NCBI GenBank assembly: GCA_002389385.1
Contig: DGOK01000015.1
Coordinates: forward strand, 1 to 64,000
Reading direction: 5' to 3'
Length of the DNA stretch: 64,000 nucleotides
DNA from: Rhodospirillaceae bacterium UBA4468
GTDB lineage: Bacteria > Pseudomonadota > Alphaproteobacteria > Rhodospirillales > Casp-alpha2
The notes under the pieces were generated by a model. The model saw nothing but the letters and a program-made list of their open reading frames with translations. It did no database searches and was not told the origin of the DNA. Shown piece after piece: positions 28,543 through 40,925 of the stretch; position 1 is the first letter of the stretch; each line of letters begins with the position of its first letter. A program made the translations under genes and the position numbers.

Positions 28543-29819
28543 AGCGAAACTCTTCAAGCGCAAAACCACGTTCGGGCTTTGTTGCCGCACTGGATATAGG
28601 CACAACAAAGATTTGTTGCTTGATTGCCAAACCGAGTGTCGAACGTGGACCTTATGGGGCCAGTGGACCTCGTGTGGTTGGGATTGGTACACATCAAGCT
28701 CAAGGCCTTCGGAATGGTGCCATTATTGATATGGACGCTGCCGAGCATGCCATTCGTGCCGCTGTTGAGCGCGCTGAACTTATGGCGGGTGATAATATTG
28801 AACGGGTCGTCGTCAACGTATCCGCGGGCAAACCGAAATCTAAACTGGTTGCCTGTGATGTATCGATAGGCGGTCACGGGATTACCGAATACGATATCCA
28901 CCGCTTGATGGACCCGAGCTCACTGCAAGTTGGCATGGCGGAAGATCGAGAGATTATTCACAAGATTCCTGTTGGCTTTACCGTCGATGGAAACCGTGGC
29001 GTGCGTGATCCAATTGGCATGTTCGGCGAAACGCTGGGTGTGAACGTACATACTGTGACGGCCGCAATTGCGCCGCTCAGAAATTTACGTGCTGTTGTTG
29101 AGCGTTGCCATCTTCATGTAGATTCTATGGTTGTGTCGCCATATGCATCGGCGCTGTCGTGCCTGGTTGAAGATGAAAAGAAAATGGGCGCTGCATGTAT
29201 CGATATCGGCGGTGGGACAACGGGTATTGCGCTGTTCTTTGATGGCGAATTGGTACATACCGAAATTATCCCGGTTGGCGGCAATCATATTACTAACGAT
29301 ATCGCGCGGGGTCTCTCAACACCATTTGGCCATGCCGAGCGTATGAAGAATTTGTATGGCACGTGCCTCGCTTCTGCCTCAGACGACGGCGAAGTTATTC
29401 AAGTGCCACTTGTTGGTGAAGACGATGAAACCGGCACGGTGCAGGTGCCCCGTTCAATGTTGGTCGGTATTATCCGTCCCCGCGCTGAAGAGATATTGGA
29501 TTTGATCCAAGAGCGCCTTGAAAAGGCTGGCTTCTCGCAGCTTGCTGGGCGTGTCGTTCTGACTGGCGGTACATCGCAACTCACAGGTTTGGGCGAGATG
29601 GCGTCACAAGCATTTTCACATCATGTCCGTATGGCGAGCCCGCGTCCCACAGAGGGATTGGCCGAAGCCGTCGCAGGTCCCGCATTTTCTGCAGTGTCAG
29701 GTTTGCTGCAATACGCTGTCTCAGAGGCCGAAGAGCCCTTGGAGTCGGTCATCAATATGGCACAGCCGCCGAATGGCTGGTTGGGTCGCATTGGTCATTG
29801 GTTAAGGGAAAATTTTTAA
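28539..29819 (+). CDS. ftsA: cell division protein FtsA
   Basis: A 426-residue actin-like ATPase that tethers FtsZ to the membrane. AALDIGTTKICCLIAK is phosphate loop 1 and CIDIGGGTTGIALF is phosphate loop 2. The 1C domain lies between them, and LTGGTSQLTGL follows. The C-terminus (PNGWLGRIGHWLRENF) is an amphipathic membrane-targeting helix. Confidence 0.97.
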   Translation: MKRNSSSAKPRSGFVAALDIGTTKICCLIAKPSVERGPYGASGPRVVGIGTHQAQGLRNGAIIDMDAAEHAIRAAVERAELMAGDNIERVVVNVSAGKPKSKLVACDVSIGGHGITEYDIHRLMDPSSLQVGMAEDREIIHKIPVGFTVDGNRGVRDPIGMFGETLGVNVHTVTAAIAPLRNLRAVVERCHLHVDSMVVSPYASALSCLVEDEKKMGAACIDIGGGTTGIALFFDGELVHTEIIPVGGNHITNDIARGLSTPFGHAERMKNLYGTCLASASDDGEVIQVPLVGEDDETGTVQVPRSMLVGIIRPRAEEILDLIQERLEKAGFSQLAGRVVLTGGTSQLTGLGEMASQAFSHHVRMASPRPTEGLAEAVAGPAFSAVSGLLQYAVSEAEEPLESVINMAQPPNGWLGRIGHWLRENF

Positions 29820-29916
29820 TTGAGCATTACAAGTGAAGTGAAGATCCGTCTCTGCTTATACACGCAGGGCAAAGAAGTTATCTGGTCAAAGCAACTTTAG
29901 AGCAACGAGGTCTAAA

Positions 29917-31809
29917 ATGAGTATAAATATTAGCGTTCCTGGGGGCGATGAAAACCCAGACTTAAAGCCACGGATTACCGTCCTTGGTGTCGGTGGTGCC
30001 GGTGGCAACGCCGTCAACAATATGATTGCAAAAGAACTGCAAGGCGTTGATTTCGTAGTCGCAAACACAGACGCGCAAGCGCTTGTGCGGGCAAAGACAG
30101 ATCGTCGCGTTCAGTTAGGTGCTGAAGTTACCGAAGGACTGGGTGCAGGTTCGCGCCCTGATGTCGGTCGCATCGCTGCCGAGGAAAGTCTGGATAAAGT
30201 TATGAGCGAGCTTGAGGGTGCGCACATGGTCTTTATCGCAGCGGGCATGGGTGGTGGTACCGGTACCGGTGCTGCACCAGCGATTGCAAAAGCAGCGAAG
30301 GAACGCGGTATTCTTACCGTTGCCGTCGTCACCAAGCCTTTTCAGTTTGAGGGTTCGCACCGTATGCGTATCGCCGAGGCAGGTATCCAGGATCTGGAAA
30401 ACTTCGTTGATACACTGATTATTATTCCAAACCAGAACCTGTTCCGGATTGCCAATGAGAACACAACGTTTGCTGACGCGTTCGCGATGGCTGACGAAGT
30501 TCTTTATTCTGGTGTTCGAGGCGTCACAGACTTGATGACCATGCCGGGCCTGATCAACCTCGACTTTGCGGATATCCGCTCGGTTATGGGTGAGATGGGT
30601 AAAGCCATGATGGGCACCGGTGAAGCAAGCGGTGAACGCCGTGCGATGGAAGCTGCTGAAGCGGCGATCAACAATCCGTTGTTGGACGACTCGTCGATGC
30701 AAGGTGCCAAGGGTGTTCTGATCAACATCACAGGCGGTATGGACATCACATTATTTGAAGTCGATGAAGCTGCGAACCGCATTCGCGACGAAGTCGATAG
30801 TGATGCACATATCATCATCGGTTCTGCCTTCGATAAGGAACTCGATGGTTTGATGCGTGTATCCGTTGTTGCAACCGGCATTGATGCGGCTGCAGCTGAA
30901 CAGCCTCGTCCACAGGTTCTAACGGTTAGCGAAACACCTGCAGTTCGTCAAATTCGTCCAGAGGCACCAAAAGCGCCTGTTGCCGAAGAAGCACCTTTAC
31001 GCCGTGTACCTGCGGCACAGACAGCCGCGACGGCAGATGTGAAACCTGCAGCTGCTGCAATGGCTGATACGCCAAAAGCAGAGACGACTGAGATAGACAC
31101 CGATAGCAAAGAAGTCGCCGATGTGAAGTCAGCGTTTTCTATTCAGGACACACCGCGTCCTACTGCTGCGGCTGAACAGCCTGAGGCAAAAGACGCTGCA
31201 GGTGTGGCTGAAGAAAAAGCTGAAGACACATCCGTTGATGACGTTCTGCCAGCGATTGATGAAACGCCAAAAGTTGCTGCCGCTGCTGCGGACGTAACAG
31301 CTGAGGCGCCTAAGGCTGAAGAGAAAGCCGAAGAGCCTGTTGCTGCGACGCCAAATACTGGTGCGACGGATGCGTTTATTCCAAAGCCTGCGGCTGGGGC
31401 AGAAGATGCCTCAAAAGCGATCACTGAAAACAGTGACCCAATGGCAGAAGCTGCTTTGATTAACGGCGGCAGAGAGCCTGAAGAGCGCAAGGCGCCGGCA
31501 AAGGCAAAGACAAAGTCGAGCTTGTTTGAATTGGTAACCGGCACGGGTAAAGCAGCCATTGACCGCGTCACTGGTAATCAGCGTGTTGATGCCGTTGCTG
31601 CACCGACGGTTGATCGGGGCGAACCAAAAGCAGAACGTACAATCATGCCCAGTGGTGGTGGTCGTGCGGCTATTGGCCAAGCTGCTTCACAACTCGCACC
31701 ACAGCCTACATTGGGTGGACTTGAGCTGGAAGATCGTATTCAGGAAGCTCAGGATGATGAAGATGATCTTCTGGACATTCCGGCGTTTCTCCGCCGCCAA
31801 GCGAACTAA
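29917..31809 (+). CDS. ftsZ: cell division GTPase FtsZ with a very long C-terminal linker
   Basis: A 630-residue tubulin-like GTPase that polymerises as the division ring. The core (about 10-325) carries [14 protein letters not shown], the GTP tubulin signature (at about 110-117), and NxDxAD-type catalytic residues in [11 protein letters not shown]. After it comes a linker of about 285 residues rich in Ala, Pro, Glu and Lys. The conserved tail [15 protein letters not shown], which binds FtsA, ends the protein. The E. coli protein has 383 residues. GAGG lies 8 bases before ATG 29917, and the 97-bp gap from ftsA may contain extra regulation. Confidence 0.97.
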   Translation: MSINISVPGGDENPDLKPRITVLGVGGAGGNAVNNMIAKELQGVDFVVANTDAQALVRAKTDRRVQLGAEVTEGLGAGSRPDVGRIAAEESLDKVMSELEGAHMVFIAAGMGGGTGTGAAPAIAKAAKERGILTVAVVTKPFQFEGSHRMRIAEAGIQDLENFVDTLIIIPNQNLFRIANENTTFADAFAMADEVLYSGVRGVTDLMTMPGLINLDFADIRSVMGEMGKAMMGTGEASGERRAMEAAEAAINNPLLDDSSMQGAKGVLINITGGMDITLFEVDEAANRIRDEVDSDAHIIIGSAFDKELDGLMRVSVVATGIDAAAAEQPRPQVLTVSETPAVRQIRPEAPKAPVAEEAPLRRVPAAQTAATADVKPAAAAMADTPKAETTEIDTDSKEVADVKSAFSIQDTPRPTAAAEQPEAKDAAGVAEEKAEDTSVDDVLPAIDETPKVAAAAADVTAEAPKAEEKAEEPVAATPNTGATDAFIPKPAAGAEDASKAITENSDPMAEAALINGGREPEERKAPAKAKTKSSLFELVTGTGKAAIDRVTGNQRVDAVAAPTVDRGEPKAERTIMPSGGGRAAIGQAASQLAPQPTLGGLELEDRIQEAQDDEDDLLDIPAFLRRQAN

Positions 31810-31839
31810 TCTCGTTCGCGAAAGGTTGCTTGACCAGCG

Positions 31840-31870
31840 AAGGGGTGTCCATTGGGCACCCCTTTTGGTT
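31840..31870 (+). terminator. Rho-independent terminator after ftsZ
   Basis: An 11-bp stem with one G-U pair (31840-31850 with 31854-31864) and a 3-nt loop is followed by TTGGTTTG. It lies 30 bases past the ftsZ stop and should end the dcw transcript, leaving lpxC with its own promoter. Confidence 0.85.
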
Positions 31871-31944
31871 TGCGGGTATCTGTCTGAGCCGCGTTAACTA
31901 TTTTAGAGAATCTTTAAGCTATTGATATTAAATCGAAAATTCGT

Positions 31945-31964
31945 AACATTTGGAAACAAATGTT
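31945..31964. promoter_or_regulatory. inverted repeat upstream of lpxC
   Basis: AACATTTG (31945-31952) and CAAATGTT (31957-31964) form a perfect 8-bp inverted repeat around GAAA, about 85 bases before lpxC. It lies between the ftsZ terminator and the lpxC start, so it could be an operator or leader hairpin. No bound protein can be named. Confidence 0.45.
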
Positions 31965-32049
31965 GATTTGAGTGGCCATGGGGCAATTGCTACACACATA
32001 GTCAACAAGTGCGTACACTTTGTAACGCGCGTTCAGGGGTACACTATAT

Positions 32050-33030
32050 ATGTTTGATCAAGCCGACAACGCGGGAAAGACAGAAGATCTTTCAAACGAA
32101 GCTGTTGTCTACCAGCGTACTTTAAAGTCGCCGATCACATGCGTAGGTGTTGGCCTCCACTCCGGTAATGAAATCACAATGGTACTGAACCCTGCGCCAG
32201 CAAATAGCGGTGTAGTGTTTGTTCGTACGGATGCATCAGTCGATCCTGCTATTATCCCAGCGCGCTGGGACAAAGTTGTTGATACGCGCCTTTGCTCGGT
32301 TCTTGGTAACGAAGATGGTGTTACGGTTGGAACTGTTGAGCATGTTATGGCCGCCCTCGCAGGATGCGGCGTTGATAACATTCAGATCACTATTGATGGC
32401 GGCGAAGTGCCAATTATGGATGGCAGCTCCGAGCCGTTTGTTGCGCTGATCGAAAGCTCAGGTGTCGTTGATCAAAATGAACCACGCCGGGTTATTCGTG
32501 TGCTCAAGCGAATCGAAGTTGGATATGGCGCTGGTCATGTTGCAATTTCACCTGCGGACACGCAGATCATTGATTTCGAAATCGATTTTGATAGCAACGT
32601 CGTTAAGCATCAGGAAATGAGCCTTAAGGTTGTTAATGGCGCGTTTCGTAAAGAATTATCCAAGGCGCGCACATTTGGCTTCTTGCATGAAGTCGAAGCC
32701 CTTTGGGAAGCTGGCCTTGCCAAGGGTGGATCACTGGATAACGCCATTGTCGTCAGCCATGACGGTGTCATGAACGAAGATGGTCTGCGGTTTGATGACG
32801 AATTCGTGCGTCACAAAGCGCTGGACGCGATTGGTGACCTTTATCTTGCTGGTGCAACGATCATTGGCCGCTTTGAGGGTGTTTGCTCAGGCCACGCTGC
32901 GAACAACAAATTACTGCACGCTTTATTTGCCGACAATGATGCCTGGGAATGGGATGTTCTTCGCGGTGATGCGGTGAGCACAGCCGTTGACGGTGGTATC
33001 TATGCCGAACAGGCTGCTGTCGCAGGATAA
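32050..33030 (+). CDS. lpxC: UDP-3-O-acyl-N-acetylglucosamine deacetylase LpxC
   Basis: A 326-residue zinc enzyme that catalyses the committed step of lipid A synthesis. It has two related halves. TVEHVMAALAGCGVDN supplies the first zinc histidine, IMDGSSEPFV is a conserved loop, and FVRHKALDAIGDL gives the second histidine and the aspartate. The C-terminal HAANNKLLHALFAD carries the catalytic-type histidine. An N-terminal extension of about 20 residues is acidic and variable. GGGG about 9-10 bases before the ATG serves as ribosome binding site. Confidence 0.97.
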   Translation: MFDQADNAGKTEDLSNEAVVYQRTLKSPITCVGVGLHSGNEITMVLNPAPANSGVVFVRTDASVDPAIIPARWDKVVDTRLCSVLGNEDGVTVGTVEHVMAALAGCGVDNIQITIDGGEVPIMDGSSEPFVALIESSGVVDQNEPRRVIRVLKRIEVGYGAGHVAISPADTQIIDFEIDFDSNVVKHQEMSLKVVNGAFRKELSKARTFGFLHEVEALWEAGLAKGGSLDNAIVVSHDGVMNEDGLRFDDEFVRHKALDAIGDLYLAGATIIGRFEGVCSGHAANNKLLHALFADNDAWEWDVLRGDAVSTAVDGGIYAEQAAVAG

Positions 33031-33184
33031 TCGTTAAAAGCCGCTGTTTTGCAGGTTTTCTTCTTCCAGATAATTTTTATATTATGTCATGAGCGCTCTT
33101 GCGGATTTGCCGCTTGAACGTGGTATACTTATAAATATGTTAAACCAGCGCTTCTTGATGACATAAGACGGGTACATTCTGGAA

Positions 33185-33988
33185 ATGACGAGAATTTCGA
33201 GATCACTTCGGCTAGCAGCAATCACTCTGATTATGGGTGTTGCGCTCAGTGCGTGTACCGTTAATGACGAACCAGAGTACGTCGAACGTCCTGTTTCAAG
33301 CATCTATAACGAAGCAATGGATCTGCTCCAGAATACGCAGTACCGTGATGCAGCACAGCAATTTGACGAAGTTGAACGCCAGCATCCTTATTCTGTCTGG
33401 GCCACTAAAGCCCAATTAATGGCAGCGTATTCTTATTATCAAAGCAATCGGTATGATGATGCGATCATTGCGCTTGATCGCTTTACCCAATTACACCCGG
33501 CCAACCGTGATGTGGCTTATGCTTATTATCTAAAGGCATTATCCTATTACGAACAGATATCTGATGTTGCGCGTGATCAAAAGATGACGGACTTGGCCCT
33601 TCAGGCATTAAACGAGGTCGTTAAACGGTTCCCTGCCTCTGAATTTGCGCGAGATGCCAAGATTAAGATTGACCTGACATACGACCATCTCGCGGGTAAG
33701 GAGATGGAGATCGGGCGCTACTATCTGGATCAAAAGTATTACCTCGCAGCGATTAACCGCTTTCGGACGGTTGTTGAGAAGTTCGATACCACAACGCACG
33801 TACCTGAGGCATTGCACCGCCTGACCGAAGCATACCTTGCTCTTGGTATCCAAACTGAAGCCCGTAAAACGGCATCAGTGCTTGGGCATAACTTCCCAAA
33901 TAGTGAATGGTATTCAGATTCGTTTTATCTCTTTGAAGGCAAGCCTGTCCAAGCAGAGGACGAAGAGCCTTGGTATAAAGTCTGGTGA
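33185..33988 (+). CDS. bamD: outer membrane assembly lipoprotein BamD
   Basis: A 267-residue lipoprotein of the BAM complex. The signal peptide ends in the lipobox LSAC with Cys24, followed by Thr, so it should go to the outer membrane. Five TPR-like repeats follow, for example SIYNEAMDLLQNTQYRDAAQ, HPYSVWATKAQLMAAYSYYQ and FPASEFARDAKIKID. BamD helps fold outer-membrane beta-barrels with BamA. The 154-bp gap upstream contains no gene. Confidence 0.95.
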   Translation: MTRISRSLRLAAITLIMGVALSACTVNDEPEYVERPVSSIYNEAMDLLQNTQYRDAAQQFDEVERQHPYSVWATKAQLMAAYSYYQSNRYDDAIIALDRFTQLHPANRDVAYAYYLKALSYYEQISDVARDQKMTDLALQALNEVVKRFPASEFARDAKIKIDLTYDHLAGKEMEIGRYYLDQKYYLAAINRFRTVVEKFDTTTHVPEALHRLTEAYLALGIQTEARKTASVLGHNFPNSEWYSDSFYLFEGKPVQAEDEEPWYKVW

Positions 33989-34025
33989 CCCTGCTCGGTC
34001 TTAATGCACCGGAAGTGACACTGAC

Positions 34026-37855
<3,830 letters not shown>

Positions 37856-37974
37856 TGATTCTATGCAATAAGATTATCGGAACACGAGAATAATGTGTTA
37901 CAATAATCTGTCCATTCTGGTTTTTATGGAACTTTTGTGTGAGCTTGAATAATTTTTTCTAGGAGAACGTATCT

Positions 37975-38319
37975 ATGCCGCATCCAACTGATGTACATGT
38001 CGGCCATCGTTTAAGAGAAGTCCGCATTATGCGTGGTCTGACACAAACTCAACTTGGCGAGCGCCTTGGAATTAGTTTCCAACAAGTTCAAAAATATGAG
38101 AAGGGAACCAATCGTATTGGCTCCAGCCGCCTTTGGGACATGTGTGGCATTCTTGATGTATCCGTGAGCTTCTTCTTTGAAGGATTGAGCGAAGATACGT
38201 CTGAAGACGAAAAGATTTCTCGCCGTGCATTACAGCTTGCGAAAGAGCTGGATCGTATTGCTGATGATGATGTGAAAACAAATTTCCTTCATCTTCTTAA
38301 AGTCTATAATACAGGCTGA
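37975..38319 (+). CDS. XRE-family helix-turn-helix regulator
   Basis: A 114-residue regulator with an HTH_3 domain at about residues 8-63. It reads VGHRLREVRIMRGLTQTQLG, then LGISFQQVQKYEKGTNRIG, a pattern common in alphaproteobacterial Cro/C1-type proteins. The C-terminal half is helical and probably dimerises. AGGAG precedes the ATG by 8 bases. A 119-bp gap separates it from ligA. A PAS-like gene starts 30 bases downstream and may be co-transcribed. Confidence 0.9.
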   Translation: MPHPTDVHVGHRLREVRIMRGLTQTQLGERLGISFQQVQKYEKGTNRIGSSRLWDMCGILDVSVSFFFEGLSEDTSEDEKISRRALQLAKELDRIADDDVKTNFLHLLKVYNTG

Positions 38320-38383
38320 TTTCAGCGCTGATTCCAACCGGGGGGGATATGGGATCAATTAGAACGCCTTATGCTATTGGACA

Positions 38384-38413
38384 CCCTGAGCTCGCGGATC
38401 CGCGGGCTCAGGG
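38384..38413. repeat. 30-bp near-perfect palindrome in the 5' end of the PAS-like gene
   Basis: Arms 38384-38398 and 38399-38413 are complementary over 15 bp with one mismatch (a G-U pair in RNA) and no spacer, centred on GGATCC. The palindrome lies in the reading frame that opens at ATG 38349 and ends 4 bases before an in-frame TAG (38418-38420). There is no T-run, so it is not a normal terminator. Confidence 0.75.
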
Positions 38414-38501
38414 TCGTTAGTGGGTCGATGATCGTGGTCGTTTTATCGAGCATGCAAAAATTGGCTTTAACCGCGATGCTCGTAGAACAGCTTTTCGTTT
38501 C

Positions 38502-39284
38502 ATGGGCATGGTTGAGATCATTGCTGAGCGGACGGCATTGCGCGTTCGCTGGGATGTCGCATCAGCATCTAATGATGCAATTATTGCTGTAGGCCTTTTC
38601 TTGTCCACACGGCTCAAGTCCGTCCGTGTGACACTTGAATTCTATTGGGGTGCTTGGAACCTCGAGATACTCACTCAAAATTCAAATGCATTATCACGTA
38701 TGAGCGAGCTTGCATCGTTTCGTAAGGTTGAGCCTTTTAAAGGTATGAAGCGCGCGGTTCGACCCATTGAGAATATCCAAGAAGAAGGTGATCTACTTAG
38801 GCATTCTTTCGAGCTTTGGGATCGTAACAAGTCTTGTTTTAATGCAAAATCGCCACGTAGCTTGGGGCAAATGGCACCCTATGCATTGTCGTTCCGCTCA
38901 AGAGAACAGGACGGGCAGTTAATATTTGAACATATTGGTGCGTATTCAGGCTCATCGCGAATATTTGGCCCAAACTGGGCGCGGAAAGCGGTTGGTCGTA
39001 CCTGTGATCGATCACAATCAGACTACGAATTTGAAGACCGGGTATGTGATGCGTACCAAGATGTTTTGGAAAATGGTGCGCCTATGGTTGATCATATTCG
39101 AGGCATCATACGACGAGATGGTGCAGATCCAATATGGGTGCCTTATCGCCGTCTTGTTGTGCCTACACGTAACCGTTTAGGCGCACCAATTGTTGTTTCA
39201 ATTTGCGATATACGTCAGGACTTGGCGATACCGTTCATGACCGCAGAACAACTTTCCGAAGATCATCCAGATCGTTCCATATAA
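38502..39284 (+). CDS. PAS-like sensory protein (5' end interrupted by TAG)
   Basis: A 260-residue open frame from ATG 38502. The middle and end (SELASFRKVEPFKGMKRAVR, LIFEHIGAYSGSSRIFGPNW, IWVPYRRLVVPTRNRLGAPI) look like a PAS domain of the type found in short alphaproteobacterial PAS proteins. The same frame extends upstream to ATG 38349 but is broken by TAG at 38418-38420; the 27 codons between that stop and 38502 also look coding (WVDDRGRFIEHAKIGFNRDA). The 38502 start has no ribosome binding site. I infer an original gene of about 311 residues with a nonsense codon. The 3' end overlaps a convergent remnant by 50 bases. Confidence 0.6.
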   Translation: MGMVEIIAERTALRVRWDVASASNDAIIAVGLFLSTRLKSVRVTLEFYWGAWNLEILTQNSNALSRMSELASFRKVEPFKGMKRAVRPIENIQEEGDLLRHSFELWDRNKSCFNAKSPRSLGQMAPYALSFRSREQDGQLIFEHIGAYSGSSRIFGPNWARKAVGRTCDRSQSDYEFEDRVCDAYQDVLENGAPMVDHIRGIIRRDGADPIWVPYRRLVVPTRNRLGAPIVVSICDIRQDLAIPFMTAEQLSEDHPDRSI

Positions 39285-39522
39285 TCCACTCATCTAATGT
39301 GCCGGACGACGGTACAGTCCAAATCATGCCATGGGCCTGCATATTTCGATAGCCATAGCGTGCACCAACTCCTTTTGTATATATGCCTGGTTGGGCCATG
39401 CCAAAAAGATAATCAGGTTCCCAGCGGTGCATTACCAGCGCCATGAGAAGTTTGGATAAGCTCAAGGGTAATCCTTGGGTACGATATTTGGGATTTAACC
39501 AAAGTTCTCCATGATAGCACAC
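39235..39522 (-). pseudogene. 5'-truncated remnant, possibly an acetyltransferase-like protein
   Basis: A 95-residue frame reads CYHGELWLNPKYRTQGLPLS then GIYTKGVGARYGYRN and DEWIIWNDLDDLRKVV. It looks like the C-terminal part of a real protein rather than a shadow frame. The frame stays open a little upstream (HFISGQ) and then meets TAA. GELWLNPKYRTQGL resembles the acetyl-CoA loop of GNAT proteins, but I am not certain. It has lost its N-terminus at about 39530-39560, the same place as the neighbouring plus-strand remnant. Confidence 0.45.
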
Positions 39523-39541
39523 CTGCCCCGAAATAAAGTGT

Positions 39542-39826
39542 GTGGCTGCACGGCATGGACCAAAAGACCTTTACAGCAGGGATGATTTTATGTCTGCGCT
39601 GCAAGATGTTGGGTTCGTTGAGACGCGTTCGATGGATTGGGGTGAGCATATGGCGATGCACTTTGCCAACCTGGCGCGCCGAATTGAAGATAATTATGAT
39701 GAACTGGTGTGTGATATCCCGGAAGAAACCATAGCGTATAATTTATCGTTGTGGCGGTTCGGTCAGGAACTCGCGTTACGTCAGGCGATTGGCTGGTCGT
39801 GCTTTATTGGACATAAGCCGGTTTAA
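39542..39826 (+). pseudogene. 5'-truncated SAM-methyltransferase remnant
   Basis: About 90 residues remain: YSRDDFMSALQDVGFVETRS, then a helix with NLARRIEDNYDELV, then AYNLSLWRFGQELALRQAIG and a final FIGHKPV. This matches the C-terminal part of small-molecule class I methyltransferases, which have an (F/Y)SRDEL...AGF segment and a closing GW..F.G.KP. The SAM-binding half is missing. There is no ribosome binding site at the GTG 39542. It probably derives from a deletion that also truncated the opposite-strand neighbour. Confidence 0.55.
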
Positions 39827-39843
39827 TCAGCAAGCAGCTTCGA

Positions 39844-40914
39844 CTAAGCGTCGTAACGACCGGTGAGCATATCACGTTCTTCAGGCCCGCCATGTACTGA
39901 CCACGTCACCGTATCAGCATGAATATGAAAAACGGCTGTTACCAGTGTGCAGCCATAATCATCTCCACCATCTCCTGGCCGACGCAGCACACTCTCATCG
40001 CCTTCGTTCTCACCGCGATGGAAAAGGATAGCTTCGGGTGTGTGTGCATCTCCACCGTCGCTTAGATAGCCACCTACGGCATCCTGGCGGTAGGCAGAAG
40101 ACGATGTGATGACCTGATCAAGTTCACTGAACGTATCATCAAGCAAGTGGTTCGCATGTGCTGTGGGCTCACTCAATGACTGAATAATAGTCTTGGATGC
40201 CGGGGCTTCAATCGACATGGGAGAAGCTTCACCGCGCATACCAATGGCGTGATGGAAACCTGATGCCCGGTCGTTACGACGTAGATGCTCGATGGCACCA
40301 GGTATGCTCTCGCTCTCGAGAATTGCACGACAGATAAAGTGTCGCGGTATGCCGGGTTTAAGATCATCGGGCCGAACATTATTAATGGTCTGGACCAGTC
40401 CGGCTGCATTCACGCCAACACTATGGCCTGGCATCATACCGGGATATAAATAGCTTTCGAATGCGGGGCCATCGTCTGGGGTTGCGCGTAACCAATACCG
40501 ATGCGTCATAAAGTCGCCAGAGCCGTCTTCATTGTGCGCAATGATCGCAGGCTTTCCCGCATCAAAATCACCCGGAGCCATAATCGTTGTGCATCCGTCG
40601 GCAAGTGCATCAATACGGGCTTGGGCTGTGTCTGGTGGGAACCTTAGGTCGCCTCGGCAGTTCCAGAGGAATAAGGTTTGGGCGTCAATCTCAATCGCCT
40701 CTGCCATGGCTTCAAGTTCTACCATGTGATGAGGATACGCATGTCTGGCAGCATCATTAAGTGCTTTGAGATAGTCGGAACCTAAGAATAACGTCGAGGT
40801 CTCACTAAACTCATGATTATTCAGCACGGCATTATGAATAGATGCAGCAACAGCTCGGCCAATGGTGTGACCTATATCTTTTGGTGAACCTTTAGCATCG
40901 ATAACTGTAATCAT
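39844..40914 (-). CDS. C45 family acyltransferase/peptidase (acyl-CoA:6-APA acyltransferase-like)
   Basis: A 356-residue Ntn-hydrolase-like protein. ADGCTTIMAPG places the likely autocatalytic nucleophile at Cys108, as in isopenicillin N acyltransferase, and IIAHNEDGSGDF follows as in the family. Other hallmarks are MPGHSVGVNAAGLVQTINNV and the C-terminal YGCTLVTAVF. Members cleave or transfer acyl groups on amides; the substrate here is unknown. AGGA lies 9 bases before the ATG. It lies 11 bases after the secreted-protein gene on the same strand, so the two probably form an operon. Confidence 0.85.
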   Translation of the reverse strand: MITVIDAKGSPKDIGHTIGRAVAASIHNAVLNNHEFSETSTLFLGSDYLKALNDAARHAYPHHMVELEAMAEAIEIDAQTLFLWNCRGDLRFPPDTAQARIDALADGCTTIMAPGDFDAGKPAIIAHNEDGSGDFMTHRYWLRATPDDGPAFESYLYPGMMPGHSVGVNAAGLVQTINNVRPDDLKPGIPRHFICRAILESESIPGAIEHLRRNDRASGFHHAIGMRGEASPMSIEAPASKTIIQSLSEPTAHANHLLDDTFSELDQVITSSSAYRQDAVGGYLSDGGDAHTPEAILFHRGENEGDESVLRRPGDGGDDYGCTLVTAVFHIHADTVTWSVHGGPEERDMLTGRYDA

Positions 40915-40925
40915 AAGAATGTATC

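Noticed and set aside
33099..33129. Promoter-like TTGCGG and TATACT upstream of bamD.
   Set aside because: The spacing is 19 bases, and other pairings are worse. It is too weak to report as a feature.
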